From a bacterium (lineage in GTDB: Bacteria > Armatimonadota > Zipacnadia > Zipacnadales > Zipacnadaceae): a stretch of DNA of 64,000 nt. The stretch spans positions 58,732 through 122,731 of the forward strand of contig JAUVXR010000005.1 of the NCBI GenBank assembly GCA_030603495.1. Direction: 5' to 3'. Positions 18,016-26,971 of the stretch are shown piece by piece (the first letter of the stretch is position 1; the number at the start of each line of letters is the position of its first letter). The translations under genes were made by a program, and so were the position numbers. Under the pieces are notes generated by a model, which worked only from the letters and a program-made list of their open reading frames with translations, did not search any database and had not been told where the DNA came from.

Positions 18016-18996
18016 GTGTCCAATCGCATAGAAACAGCCTCGGCTGTACGCAAAAAGGCAGGTAAGCCCGCGCGGCGACCGACAAATACGCTCAATGACT
18101 TGACTGGTAGCGAGTGGATCAAGCGGACCAAGTCCTGGTTTGTCTGTGACTCGCGGCGCTATCACCGCAACCGCCCGACCGAGCTGCACCCCGCCCGCTT
18201 CCCTGAAGAGATGGTCGCCGACTTCATCACCTTCTTCACCAAGGCCGGGCAGTGGGTGCTCGACCCATTCTGCGGCAGCGGGGCGGCGCTGGTAGCCTGT
18301 GTGGAGGAGGGCCGCCGGGCTGTAGGCATAGAGCTTGAGCCGCACTACGCCGAAGTGGCCCGCCAGCGGCTGGCCGAGCCGGAGGCCGGTAGCCATGCCC
18401 AGGTCATCACCGGTGACGCCTGTCGCCTGACGGAGCCAGAGCTGTGGCAGGACTGCAGCGCATGCTGTGGTGAGTCTACCGAACCACCGGCCCAGGCCGG
18501 TACGACAGGCGTCTCGCCTGTCGGTCGCGATTGCGCTGCGGCCCCAGAGGATAAGCTGCCCGAGTTCGATTTCATCATCACCTCGCCGCCCTACTGGAAT
18601 ATGCTGCGCACCAGCCGGGGCGGGGTCAACTCCACGCACAAGCAGCGCGCCCAGGCGGGCCTGGATACTCACTACTCCGAGAACGAACACGACCTGGGCA
18701 ATATCAAGGACTATGAGGAGTTCATCGAGGCGCTGGGCAGCGTATTCGGCCAGTGCCGCGAGCTGCTCAAGCCGGACAAGTACATGGTCGTGGTGGTGCA
18801 GAATCTGCGCGTGCCCGACGGGTACGTGGTGCCGCTGGCGTGGGACCTGGCCCGGCGCATCAGCCGCTCGTTCAGCTTCCAGGGCGAGCGCATCTGGTGC
18901 CAGGACTCCAAGCAGCTCGGCATCTGGGGCTACCCCAAGGTCTTCGTCCCCAACTACCACCACCACTACTGCCTGATATTTCGCAATGACAAGTAA
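18016..18996 (+). CDS. Solitary DNA methyltransferase (N4-cytosine/N6-adenine type)
   Basis: 326 residues. Motif I (AdoMet binding) is VLDPFCGSGAAL at about 73, and the catalytic motif IV is IITSPPYWN at about 179, typical of amino-methyltransferases acting on adenine N6 or cytosine N4. The target sequence cannot be predicted. GTG 18016 is chosen because GAGGAGGAGAG ends about ten bases upstream; the frame stays open back into ftsK, but that part looks non-coding. No restriction gene is adjacent, so it is an orphan methyltransferase. Between motifs I and IV an Ala/Gly/Pro-rich loop (about residues 148-165) is encoded by a palindromic repeat inserted in frame. Confidence 0.85.
   Translation: MSNRIETASAVRKKAGKPARRPTNTLNDLTGSEWIKRTKSWFVCDSRRYHRNRPTELHPARFPEEMVADFITFFTKAGQWVLDPFCGSGAALVACVEEGRRAVGIELEPHYAEVARQRLAEPEAGSHAQVITGDACRLTEPELWQDCSACCGESTEPPAQAGTTGVSPVGRDCAAAPEDKLPEFDFIITSPPYWNMLRTSRGGVNSTHKQRAQAGLDTHYSENEHDLGNIKDYEEFIEALGSVFGQCRELLKPDKYMVVVVQNLRVPDGYVVPLAWDLARRISRSFSFQGERIWCQDSKQLGIWGYPKVFVPNYHHHYCLIFRNDK
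18503..18523. repeat. 21-bp palindromic element inside the methyltransferase gene
   Basis: Perfect 9-base arms CGACAGGCG (18503-18511) and CGCCTGTCG (18515-18523) surround a TCT triloop. An almost identical palindrome with the loop in the other orientation (AGA) is at 41958-41978. Here it lies in coding sequence and is read as Thr-Thr-Gly-Val-Ser-Pro-Val without breaking the frame. Confidence 0.8.
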
Positions 18997-19033
18997 CAGA
19001 AGGGGTTGAGAAAACTCTACAGGGGGTGGTGCA

Positions 19034-19207
19034 ATGTGGAAAGTGGCGGCTATAATTGTGTTATGTATAGTCGGGCTATGCTTTGCGCTGTGGAGCCTCT
19101 ATCTTCCCCGTTCAAGAGACCTGAAGCCCTGGGGGATGGTAGCTCTGATTTTCGCCGACTTACTTTTTTGGATTATGCTTCTGATATTGTGGAGTTATTG
19201 GCCTTGA
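19034..19207 (+). CDS. Small two-helix membrane protein (57 aa)
   Basis: ATG 19034 follows AGGGGGTGG (19021-19029) at ideal spacing and opens a 57-codon frame ending with TGA at 19205-19207. The product has two strongly hydrophobic helices (VAAIIVLCIVGLCFALWSLY, and MVALIFADLLFWIMLLILW) separated by a short charged loop (PRSRDLKP), the pattern of a real small membrane protein. No family is recognised. It sits between the methyltransferase and rimO on the same strand and may be co-transcribed with them. Confidence 0.7.
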   Translation: MWKVAAIIVLCIVGLCFALWSLYLPRSRDLKPWGMVALIFADLLFWIMLLILWSYWP

Positions 19208-19286
19208 ATGATTGAGAAGCCACGTCTTGCCCTCATTTCGCTGCGCTGTCTCAACAATCTGGACAAGAGAGGTAGAACTGTACTGT

Positions 19287-20618
19287 ATGAAGCCGCCGGT
19301 TGCACTTGTTTCGCTGGGTTGCTCGAAGAATCTGGTTGACTCGGAGGTAATGCTCGGTTTTCTAGATGAGGCTGGTTACCCGATTGTCGAGGAGACGGCA
19401 GATGCGCAGGTCGCGATAGTCAATACCTGCGCGTTTATCGAGCCAGCGGTGGACGAAGCGATCGAGGCGCTCCTGGATGTCTCCGAGTTGAAGAAAGAAG
19501 GGAAGCTACAAGCGCTGATCTGCGCGGGCTGTCTGCCCCAGCGCTACTCCGACGATTTGCTGCAGCAACTGCCCGAGGTGGATGTGTTTCTGCCGCCTGG
19601 AGCAGTGGATCAGGTGGTGGCGGCGGTGCAACTGGCGCTCAGCGGTCAACGGGAGATCATCAAAGCTCCGCTGGCGTACCTCTACGACGCAGAAACGCCG
19701 CGCTGGCGCTCTTCCCCACAGTGGTCGGCCTACTTGAAGATCGCCGAGGGCTGCGACAATCGCTGCGCCTTCTGCACCGTACCGTCGCTACGCGGGCGCT
19801 ACCGCAGCCGGGCAATGAGCGACATTCGCACTGAGTTCGGCGCGTTGATCGCGGATGGCGTGCGGGAAGTAATCCTGGTCGCGCAGGATACGACCAACTA
19901 CGGCGCTGACATGGACCCGCCCACGTCGCTGGCAACGCTCCTGGAAAACTTGAGCGCGAGCGAGTACGACGGCTGGATTCGCGTGATGTATATGTATCCG
20001 AGCCGCGTGACCGAACAGCTTGTTGAGACGATCGCGCAGTCCGAGGTGGTCGTGCCGTACTTTGACATACCCTTTCAACACGCCTCGGCGGAGGTGCTCA
20101 AACGGATAGGCCGGTCGGGCGATGGGCAACTTTACCTGGACAAACTTGCACAAACCCGGCAGATGATCCCCGACGCCGCCTTCCGCACCAGCCTCATCGT
20201 AGGTTTGCCCGGCGAGACGGAGGAGGATTTCGAACTGCTGCTTGATTTCGTGCGCGCAGCGCGCTTCGACCGACTCGGCGTCTTTCCATACTGGCCGGAA
20301 CTGGAGACACGCGCAGCGCAGATGCCCGACCAGGTCCCGCCCGCAGTTGCCCGTGAACGTCAGGAGGCACTGGTAGCACTCCAGGAGCAGATATCGCTGG
20401 AGAACAACGACCGCTTTGTCGGGAAGAGGCTGCGGGTGCTGGTCGAGCGACAAGCCGAAGACGGCGTCTGGATCGGCCGCTCCTACCGCGATGCGCCGGA
20501 GATAGATGGTGAGGTTATCTTGCGCGTCACGCGCGAAGGTCCCAAGCCCGCACCCGGCGAATTTGTCTACGCCACGGTCGTGAAGGCCCAGGTGCACGAT
20601 CTCGAGGTAGAGGTATGA
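19287..20618 (+). CDS. rimO: Ribosomal protein S12 methylthiotransferase
   Basis: 443 residues. A radical-SAM methylthiotransferase that modifies Asp-89 of ribosomal protein S12. The N-terminal UPF0004 domain has VSLGCSKNLVDSEVMLG and INTCAFI plus AGCLPQRY, whose three Cys bind the auxiliary cluster. The radical-SAM Cys triad is EGCDNRCAFCTVPSLRGRYRS. Mid-domain motifs are ILVAQDTTNYG, VPYFDIPFQHAS and SLIVGLPGETEEDF. The last 60 or so residues form a TRAM domain. VSLGCSKN and the DTTNYG motif point to RimO and not MiaB. ATG 19287 is chosen because the family begins there. Its stop overlaps the next gene by ATGA. Confidence 0.93.
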   Translation: MKPPVALVSLGCSKNLVDSEVMLGFLDEAGYPIVEETADAQVAIVNTCAFIEPAVDEAIEALLDVSELKKEGKLQALICAGCLPQRYSDDLLQQLPEVDVFLPPGAVDQVVAAVQLALSGQREIIKAPLAYLYDAETPRWRSSPQWSAYLKIAEGCDNRCAFCTVPSLRGRYRSRAMSDIRTEFGALIADGVREVILVAQDTTNYGADMDPPTSLATLLENLSASEYDGWIRVMYMYPSRVTEQLVETIAQSEVVVPYFDIPFQHASAEVLKRIGRSGDGQLYLDKLAQTRQMIPDAAFRTSLIVGLPGETEEDFELLLDFVRAARFDRLGVFPYWPELETRAAQMPDQVPPAVARERQEALVALQEQISLENNDRFVGKRLRVLVERQAEDGVWIGRSYRDAPEIDGEVILRVTREGPKPAPGEFVYATVVKAQVHDLEVEV

Positions 20619-20926
20619 ATGCCGTCTGGATATTGCTATGTATTCTGCTGATCGCTGCACTAGTGCTACTTGTACCGTTCCTTGCCGTCCTTGGGCGAGG
20701 GCTATTGGAACTCCTGTTTGTTTTTGTGCCGGGGGCGCTGGGAGTTCTTCTTGTTCTTCTGCTGGCGATAGTATTTCTGGTTCCCGGAATCATCCTGCTG
20801 CGAGTTTCGCGCCGAATAGGGACAGGCGTCAAGCGGATACTGATTCTGACAGTTGGCTGGCTGTTGGTTTGTGGCGGTACGGTGGGCAGTGCGTGGATCG
20901 TCGCCGCGCTGTTTAGTGCAGACTGA
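20615..20926 (+). CDS. Small hydrophobic membrane protein
   Basis: 103 residues, almost entirely hydrophobic, with three to four predicted membrane helices (two near the N-terminus, one ending at IILLRVSRR, and the last WLLVCGGTVGSAWIVAALF). The only clear basic loop is RVSRRIGTGVKR. The ATG overlaps the rimO stop (ATGA at 20615), so translation is probably coupled to rimO. No family or function recognised. Confidence 0.65.
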   Translation: MNAVWILLCILLIAALVLLVPFLAVLGRGLLELLFVFVPGALGVLLVLLLAIVFLVPGIILLRVSRRIGTGVKRILILTVGWLLVCGGTVGSAWIVAALFSAD

Positions 20927-21010
20927 AACGAACGCGGCTTCCGTCAGGCATCTTGCGCAACACGCACTGATTGTGGATGTTTGAAAACAGCTCCTGGAGG
21001 GGCTTGTAAT

Positions 21011-22507
21011 ATGACAGAAGATGTTCGCGTAAGATTTGCGCCGGCGCCGACCGGTTATATGCATATCGGTAACCTGCATACCGCGCTGTTTAACTGGCTG
21101 TTCGCGCGCAAGATGGGCGGGGCAATGATCCTGCGCATTGAGGATACCGATGAGCTGCGCTCGACCTCCGATGCTCTGGAGGTCATATATCAGGGATTGA
21201 AGTGGATTGGGCTGGATTGGGACGAAGGACCGGATGTGGGCGGCGAATACGGCCCCTACGTGCAGTCTGAGCGGCTCGACATCTACCACGAATACCTGGA
21301 CCAGTTGATCGGGGGCGAGCGAGCGTACGAGTGCTTCTGCACACCGGAGGAGCTCGAGGAGCGCCGCCAGGTGATGCGCGCTCGGGGGATTCCGCCCAAA
21401 TACGACGGCCGCTGCGCTGCACTGTCCGACGATGAGCGGGAAGAGCTGCGGGCAGCGGGGCGCAAGAGCTGTATCCGCTTCCGCGTCGAGGAGGGCGGGA
21501 CGACGCTTATCCGCGATATCATCCAGGGCGAGGTTACCTACGACAACGCGCTGATTGGCGACCCGGTTATCGTTAAGACCTCGGGATTCCCGACGTATCA
21601 TTTCGCGTGTGTGGTGGATGACCATCTGATGAGAATCACGCACGTCATCCGGGCGGTCGAGCACCTGCCCAATACGCAGATACACATGCAGCTCCAGGCA
21701 GCGCTGGGGTTCGAGCCACCTGCCTATGCGCATCTGCCGCTGATCCTGGGGGAGGACCGCACCAAGCTCAGCAAGCGCCACGGGGCAGTGGCGGTCACCG
21801 ACTACGAGCAGCAGGGCTTTCTGCCCGAGGCGATGTTTAACTTCCTGGTGCTGCTGGGCTGGTCGCCGGGCGATGAGCGCGAAGTAATGAGCCGCGAGGA
21901 GATACTGTCGAGCTTCAGCCTGGAAGCCTGCGACAGCTCCCCGTCGGTCTTTGACGTCCAGAAGGCGGAGTGGATGAACGGCGAATATATGAAGCTGATG
22001 GCCCCGGAAGTCATCGCCGAACGGCTGCTGCCGCTGCTCCAGGAGGCCCGGCTGATGGAGGATAGTCCTTCGGCCGAGCGCTGGGAATGGCTCGTCCAGG
22101 TAGTGGATCTGATGAGAGAGCGGACCCGACTGCTGACTACCTTCGTGAGCTGGGGCCAGTACTTCTTTACTGACGACTATGAATATGAGAATCGGGCCCG
22201 CAAAAAGTGGCTGAGCCGCGAAGAGATTCCGGAGAGACTAGAGCTGCTGGCCGACCGCCTGCAACTTTTGGCGACCTGGGACCATCAAAGTATAGAAACA
22301 GCAGTCCGTGGGCTAGCGGAGGAATCAGGGGTATCGGCGGCGAAGGTTATTCATCCGTGCCGTGCGGCAATAACGGGGACAACCATCGGCCCGAGTCTGT
22401 TTCACCTGATGGAATTGCTCGACCAGGAGGACGCAATAGGTCGCCTGCGCGGCACTGCCGAGCTGGCGCGGGCAGGCAAACTGGCAGCGGAGCCGGAGGA
22501 TGAGTAA
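21011..22507 (+). CDS. gltX: Glutamyl-tRNA synthetase
   Basis: 498 residues, class I aminoacyl-tRNA synthetase. The HIGH motif is in RFAPAPTGYMHIGNLHTAL and the KMSKS motif is DRTKLSKRHGAVAV. LRIEDTDELRS and the helical C-terminal anticodon domain (about 320-498) are typical of bacterial GluRS. Whether it also charges tRNA-Gln cannot be read from sequence; no gatCAB or glnS is seen here. ATG 21011 is chosen because CTGGAGGGG (20994-21002) is correctly spaced. The protein ends Glu-Asp-Glu. Confidence 0.96.
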   Translation: MTEDVRVRFAPAPTGYMHIGNLHTALFNWLFARKMGGAMILRIEDTDELRSTSDALEVIYQGLKWIGLDWDEGPDVGGEYGPYVQSERLDIYHEYLDQLIGGERAYECFCTPEELEERRQVMRARGIPPKYDGRCAALSDDEREELRAAGRKSCIRFRVEEGGTTLIRDIIQGEVTYDNALIGDPVIVKTSGFPTYHFACVVDDHLMRITHVIRAVEHLPNTQIHMQLQAALGFEPPAYAHLPLILGEDRTKLSKRHGAVAVTDYEQQGFLPEAMFNFLVLLGWSPGDEREVMSREEILSSFSLEACDSSPSVFDVQKAEWMNGEYMKLMAPEVIAERLLPLLQEARLMEDSPSAERWEWLVQVVDLMRERTRLLTTFVSWGQYFFTDDYEYENRARKKWLSREEIPERLELLADRLQLLATWDHQSIETAVRGLAEESGVSAAKVIHPCRAAITGTTIGPSLFHLMELLDQEDAIGRLRGTAELARAGKLAAEPEDE

Positions 22508-22594
22508 TGCGGGGCAAAGGCCGGGCCTAGTCAGGCAAATTGACGCACAGCAGTGCCCAGTCGTACCGAAGCCAACTCCAGGAGGATAATACAG

Positions 22595-23632
22595 ATGCCA
22601 AGAGCACGAACAGTCACTCTGATCGCCGCAACGCTCACCATTGTCTTCGGCGTACTTGGACCCCTGGCTGCCCAGGAGACCGACACCATCTACATCGCCA
22701 ACAGCGTAGTAGCCAGAATCCGGACGGCGGGAACGTACAGCACCATCTACGCGCGCTCGGGGGCCATTGACCAGGCCATTGCCGAGGTTATCTCTACCCA
22801 GGATACCCAGCATCCGCAGGTAAGAGTAGCCATGAAGGACGGAAGGTGGTCGGTGTACTGCGGGGACGTCAGGATCATTTCCGTCTACCCGGAGGAGGCT
22901 CAGGCCAACAATATACCAGCAAAGACACTGGCCCAAATGTGGGCGAAGAGTATCAAGACTCAACTTCCGCTGGCCACACCGAAATCAAGGATGGGCCCCG
23001 GCGATGTCCTGCCACCGGTGCCCACATACCAGCTGCCGGCCGCGCCGACGGTACAACCCGCAGAGGCTCCTAAGAGCACAATATCGCGTAGCGCAGCACT
23101 GCTGTTGACTATTGACGGCTTCAACGTCGTGCGCAGCATGTCAGAGGAAGACTACCTGGACAAGCGCGAAAACATTGCCCGCCAACTCCTGAAAAACCTC
23201 CAGCCTTTTATGGGTCTGGAAGATTTCGGGAAGCCACAGCCGACTGTCTCCGCGACAGTAACCACGGGTCGGGAGACGGTCGGGCCGCCGATGCCGCCCG
23301 CCGTGGAGAAACCCGAAACCAGGCCTGACGCCGAGGGAGTCAGCGACGAGGGGAGCGCCGCGGTGACGCCCGCGGATACCACGGGAATTCCGCCCGGTCG
23401 CGAGGACGATCCAGCGTATGCCAGGGTACCGCAGAAGGAGCGCATCAAGGCCAAGTTTGCCCAGGTACAGGAGCCGTACCTAAGTCTGGCGGCTGCTGAT
23501 CCTGGGGCTGCCGAGCCGATCAGTAAGTTGCTAAAGACGGCACGAGCGGCTCACGCTGCCGAGAAGTTCAACGAATGTGAAAGTCTGCTGGACCACGTCC
23601 TGGGATTGCTCGGAGTATCAACCGGCCGGTAG
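22595..23632 (+). CDS. Secreted protein of unknown function
   Basis: 345 residues. A Sec signal peptide (MPRARTVTLIAATLTIVFG, cut after LAAQ) is followed by a domain of about 120 residues (VRVAMKDGRWSVYCGDVRII, then AKTLAQMWAKSIKTQLP). This resembles the periplasmic domain found in front of some mechanosensitive-channel-like proteins, but I am not certain. A second helical segment (DGFNVVRSMSEEDYLDKREN), a Pro/Thr-rich linker and a C-terminal helical hairpin with ARAAHAAEKFNECESLLD complete it. ATG 22595 follows CAGGAGG at good spacing. No catalytic residues can be assigned. Confidence 0.7.
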   Translation: MPRARTVTLIAATLTIVFGVLGPLAAQETDTIYIANSVVARIRTAGTYSTIYARSGAIDQAIAEVISTQDTQHPQVRVAMKDGRWSVYCGDVRIISVYPEEAQANNIPAKTLAQMWAKSIKTQLPLATPKSRMGPGDVLPPVPTYQLPAAPTVQPAEAPKSTISRSAALLLTIDGFNVVRSMSEEDYLDKRENIARQLLKNLQPFMGLEDFGKPQPTVSATVTTGRETVGPPMPPAVEKPETRPDAEGVSDEGSAAVTPADTTGIPPGREDDPAYARVPQKERIKAKFAQVQEPYLSLAAADPGAAEPISKLLKTARAAHAAEKFNECESLLDHVLGLLGVSTGR

Positions 23633-23911
23633 TACGCCCCGGCAATAGCAATCATCACCGGCTGCCCAGCCGAGGCTCGCACCATTAGCTCGAAAAAGCG
23701 CTCCAAGGCGCGGCCTTTGGTGGCCTACATGCGTTCTACTGGTGCCCTCTTCACTACCTGCCACTCCCCCCCCCCCGCAGAACCCAGTAGCTTTGCCGAG
23801 ACATGTTCGGCACCATTATTGCCGCCTTGTACTCCGACCAGATCCAAGAGGAAATACACAGCACATTGTAAATCATTACACAGACGCATAGGGATAGCAC
23901 GGGGCGTACTG
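23633..23911. other. Gene-free interval
   Basis: About 280 bases between two secreted-protein genes. It holds a run of ten C at about 23767 and TA-rich sequence near 23860-23890 that may contain a promoter, but I see no clear -35/-10 pair, terminator or coding frame. Confidence 0.5.
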
Positions 23912-25393
23912 ATGAGGCTCCTCCACATCTGCGCCGCAATTGCCTGCGCCGCCTTATTGGGCGATACCTGGCACACACCGGCCGCCGCCGGGGTAGCGGA
24001 GCTGCTGTTCGATAGCCGGCCGGAGTCACTGGTCAAGGGCGGAGCTAGTGTGCCCGGGCCGATCCAGGCCCAGGCCGAGGTGCGCTATCCCGCCAGTTTG
24101 CCGGAGGCCGGACGAGGTCTGTTGCGGGCGACGACGGTCAGCGACCACCTACTCGAATGGCGGCGCTACGGTCGCCGCATCGGTGGCAGCAAGGGCTCAG
24201 CCAGGACGCGGGAGCTAATTCTTCCGCTGGATTACTGCCGCGATCAGCCCCGCTGGTACCTGGGCCTGGAGAACAGCGATTTCGACAGCTTCACCGACTA
24301 CGACCGCATCCGCCCGGGTAAGCAGGACGCCTTTATCATGGACGCACAGAGCAATCTGCGTAATGTGGGGCTGACGTACCAGCCGTCTTCCTCGCTTCGC
24401 CTGGCCATCGGACAACGCAAGCAGCTCTACGACTTCACCGGCACGGCGTGGCGTTGGCGCAAGCAGCCCCAGCCGCCCTCACCGATGAAGGAGTTTCCCT
24501 ATGCGCTGGGCCTGGATACGCGCAGCCGGATATTCGCGCTCGAGCATCGGCGCGGCGACCGGCTATGGGGCCTACAGTACACCGACATTGACTTCGACAG
24601 CGCCCTCAGCGTCAACTCAAAAGGCACCGACTACTGGATTATCAGCCCGGGGGCCGGCGCCAGCTGGGAAATCTACTACCGTCAGGGTAACCCCGACGAG
24701 TGCCTGTTCATGAGTGGCCGGCGGACCAAGTTGCGCGCCGCCGGACCAACTTTGACCGGACGAATGCTGCGGGGCGAACACACCTTCGACTTCGCAGGCA
24801 CTCGCATCCAGGCGGGCCGCCGATGCTTCAGCGACAGTTTCGAGAGCCAGGTAATCTTCGAATATGCCAGCAATCGTATGAGCCTGGACGGTTTCATTGA
24901 CAGTGACGTGTTGCCTTTTCCACTGGGTGAGCGCCAGGGCCTGGAAGCCTGGGGTAAGATGCACACCGTAGGCCTGCGCTACGGCGGCGGGGACCAAGTC
25001 TCCACGCGGCTGCGGCTGCTGTGGGGGCTGAGCCTGCTGCGCAGCCACGCCGAACTGCACTACGTCTTCAAGCAGCGCAGTGATCCCTTCGGGCCGATGG
25101 AGTACCCCCACGTGGGCTTCCTGAATTTCGATGCCATTAGCGGCAACATCGCGCTGGGCCTGCGCTACAGCGATGCCGAGACCTGGCGCATCACCGGCGT
25201 GGCCAGTCTCCAGTTTGGAGCAGCTGACTCCCAGACCGAGAGCTGGGAGGGCAGCCGCCAGCTGCCGCCACGGGTAGTCTCCGCCCCCTCGCCGAGCACA
25301 CGCTCCCCTGAGCCGGCCGCGCAGCCGAGCAGCTCCAGTGCTAAACTCCAGCCCAGCTACATCCTCGGACTGAGCATCGAACGGCGGTTCTGA
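23912..25393 (+). CDS. Secreted, probably outer-membrane beta-barrel protein
   Basis: 493 residues. The N-terminus is a signal peptide (MRLLHICAAIACAALLGDTW, cleaved near AAAG). The rest has many short alternating strands with aromatic residues (RWYLGLENSDFDSFTDYDR, YALGLDTRSRIFALEHRRG, TVGLRYGGGDQVSTRLRLLW, HVGFLNFDAISGNIALGLRY). It ends in LGLSIERRF, a terminal Phe preceded by alternating residues as in proteins folded by the outer-membrane assembly machinery. That supports a barrel location; the cargo or function is unknown. The start is the ATG where the signal peptide begins; its ribosome site is weak. Confidence 0.65.
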   Translation: MRLLHICAAIACAALLGDTWHTPAAAGVAELLFDSRPESLVKGGASVPGPIQAQAEVRYPASLPEAGRGLLRATTVSDHLLEWRRYGRRIGGSKGSARTRELILPLDYCRDQPRWYLGLENSDFDSFTDYDRIRPGKQDAFIMDAQSNLRNVGLTYQPSSSLRLAIGQRKQLYDFTGTAWRWRKQPQPPSPMKEFPYALGLDTRSRIFALEHRRGDRLWGLQYTDIDFDSALSVNSKGTDYWIISPGAGASWEIYYRQGNPDECLFMSGRRTKLRAAGPTLTGRMLRGEHTFDFAGTRIQAGRRCFSDSFESQVIFEYASNRMSLDGFIDSDVLPFPLGERQGLEAWGKMHTVGLRYGGGDQVSTRLRLLWGLSLLRSHAELHYVFKQRSDPFGPMEYPHVGFLNFDAISGNIALGLRYSDAETWRITGVASLQFGAADSQTESWEGSRQLPPRVVSAPSPSTRSPEPAAQPSSSSAKLQPSYILGLSIERRF

Positions 25394-25410
25394 ACCGCTT
25401 CAGCGCCAGG

Positions 25411-25438
25411 TTGAATTGTGCGCCAGCAGTGGTATAAC
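25411..25438 (+). promoter_or_regulatory. Promoter of the SDR gene
   Basis: TTGAAT (25411-25416) and TATAAC (25433-25438), 16 bases apart, lie 65 bases before the SDR start and just after the stop of the preceding gene. Confidence 0.5.
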
Positions 25439-25502
25439 ACTCTCCGATTGGCCAGACAAGGGCCGCTAGAGTACGCGAACTACGACTGGGAGGTCACCCC
25501 GC

Positions 25503-26276
25503 ATGAGACCAGTTGCGCTAATAACAGGTGCATCAAGCGGCATCGGCCGGGGAATCGCGGTAGGGCTGGCACAGGCGAGGCATGATATCGTCATCAATTT
25601 TGTCCCTCCGACCGAGCCCGCCGAGGAGACACGCTCCGAGGTAGAAGCCGCCGGGGCAACGGCCCTGCTGGTAGAAGCAGATGTTGCCTCACCTGAAGAC
25701 CGAGAACGGCTCCTGCAAAGCACGCTGGACCGTTTTGGCCGACTTGATTTTCTGGTAAGCAACGCGGGCATATTCGTCAAGACCCGAGGAGATATGCTGG
25801 CCGCCGATGATGAAGCGGATTTCGATCGGGTGATGGGCGTCAACGTCAGGGGCCTCTATTTCCTGGCTTTGGCCGCCGCCAACGCTATGATTGATCTGCG
25901 TAAGCGCGGAGTTGTCCCTACGCCCCGGATCGTCTTCGTGAGCTCGATTTCCGCATGGTCGGTCAGCCCCGGCCGGGCGCCATATTGCATATCCAAGGCC
26001 GCCCTGCATATGATCGCCCAGTGCTTCGCGGTGCGCCTGGCTTCGGAGGGAATCCCCGTATTCGAGATCGCCCCCGGTATCATTGACACCCCCATGGTCG
26101 CACCGGTACGGGACAAATACGTCCAGCGTATTGCCGACGGCCTGGTGCCGCAGGGCCGGTTGGGAACGCCGGAGGATGTTACCAAGGCCGTCGTAGCCAT
26201 CAGTCGGGGCGAACTGGACTTCTCAACCGGCCAGGTCATTTATGTGGACGGTGGATTGAGTATGCCTCAGTTATGA
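25503..26276 (+). CDS. Short-chain dehydrogenase/reductase (FabG-like)
   Basis: 257 residues, the classical SDR length. The nucleotide site is ITGASSGIGRGIAVGLA, with LVSNAG as the NNAG-type motif. The catalytic Ser is in VFVSSIS and the Tyr-Lys pair is APYCISKAAL. The C-terminus (TGQVIYVDGGLSM) is typical of 3-oxoacyl-ACP reductase-like members. The substrate is not predictable; relatives act on sugars, steroids or acyl groups. A good ribosome site, GGGAGGTC, precedes the ATG. No fatty-acid genes are near, so a dedicated FabG role is unlikely. Confidence 0.88.
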   Translation: MRPVALITGASSGIGRGIAVGLAQARHDIVINFVPPTEPAEETRSEVEAAGATALLVEADVASPEDRERLLQSTLDRFGRLDFLVSNAGIFVKTRGDMLAADDEADFDRVMGVNVRGLYFLALAAANAMIDLRKRGVVPTPRIVFVSSISAWSVSPGRAPYCISKAALHMIAQCFAVRLASEGIPVFEIAPGIIDTPMVAPVRDKYVQRIADGLVPQGRLGTPEDVTKAVVAISRGELDFSTGQVIYVDGGLSMPQL

Positions 26277-26285
26277 GCAGAACCT

Positions 26286-26543
26286 ATGATGGCGGGGGCA
26301 CAGACGCTGGCCCTCAACGGTGGCTATGAGTCGTGTGGGACGATCCACAAGGTCCCTGATGAGTACGTCACCCGGGAGCCGCGGGGTGATAGTGTGTTTA
26401 CGGCCATCAACGGCATTGACGAGACCATCCAGCAGTGCCAGCGCGCGGGCAAGCTCTATAGCGATGTCGGGGTGCCGCAGGCGCATCCCACCGATTGGTT
26501 TAACCTGAGCGACTACCACCACTTTGCAACGGACCTGAGCTGA
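26286..26543 (+). pseudogene. Short orphan frame, possibly the 3' remnant of an enzyme gene
   Basis: An 85-codon frame with protein-like composition (LNGGYESCGTIHKVPDEYVT, then GDSVFTAINGIDETIQQCQR, ending DYHHFATDLS). It begins nine bases after the SDR stop with no ribosome site. The sequence reads like the end of a larger globular protein, not a complete one, so a remnant is more likely than an intact gene. I cannot name the family. If intact, it would be translated by re-initiation after the SDR. Confidence 0.4.
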
Positions 26544-26561
26544 ACAGCCAGGGGCAAGCAT

Positions 26562-26891
26562 TTAGCCGATATTGGCCAGGTTGACGGCGACCGCCAGGTG
26601 TGACATCAGGACGACACTCGAGACCAGCGCCGCGAGGCCCTCAATGACCAGTAGAGCCAAGCGCATGCGCATCCCCACGGATACGGCCATTAGACCGACG
26701 AGTATGCCGATGATCGGGGGTACGAGCACGAGCCAAACGCCTTGCGGAATGACGTGGGACTGATCCCCAGCCCATCCTTCGAAGTACTGCACACTGAACG
26801 ATAGCCAGCCGTAGCTCAGCGCCCAACTGAGCCCCGCCCAAGCGGCGACTACATGTCCCACTACTCCCATTTTGCGCCTGTCGAGCTTCAT
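26562..26891 (-). CDS. Small membrane protein, formerly paired with a regulator
   Basis: 109 residues with three or four membrane helices (VVGHVVAAWAGLSWALSYGW, VWLVLVPPIIGILVGLMAVS, LALLVIEGLAALVSSVVLM). The N-terminus MKLDRRKMG is positive, which places it in the cytoplasm. The ATG at 26891 follows GGAAGTGAG. Upstream on the same strand is the truncated start of a winged-helix regulator (26972-27070). Regulator plus small membrane protein is a common bacterial pair, so this is probably the surviving partner. Function unknown. Confidence 0.6.
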   Translation of the reverse strand: MKLDRRKMGVVGHVVAAWAGLSWALSYGWLSFSVQYFEGWAGDQSHVIPQGVWLVLVPPIIGILVGLMAVSVGMRMRLALLVIEGLAALVSSVVLMSHLAVAVNLANIG

Positions 26892-26971
26892 ACCACTTGC
26901 GCTCACTTCCGGGCATTCTGAGGGACTCAGGAGATTCGTTAGAGAATACATGCAGCGTGAGATTCTGTCAA

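Noticed and set aside
18016-18996. A restriction-modification system around the DNA methyltransferase
   Set aside because: Neighbours are ftsK, a small membrane protein and rimO; no endonuclease-like gene is adjacent.
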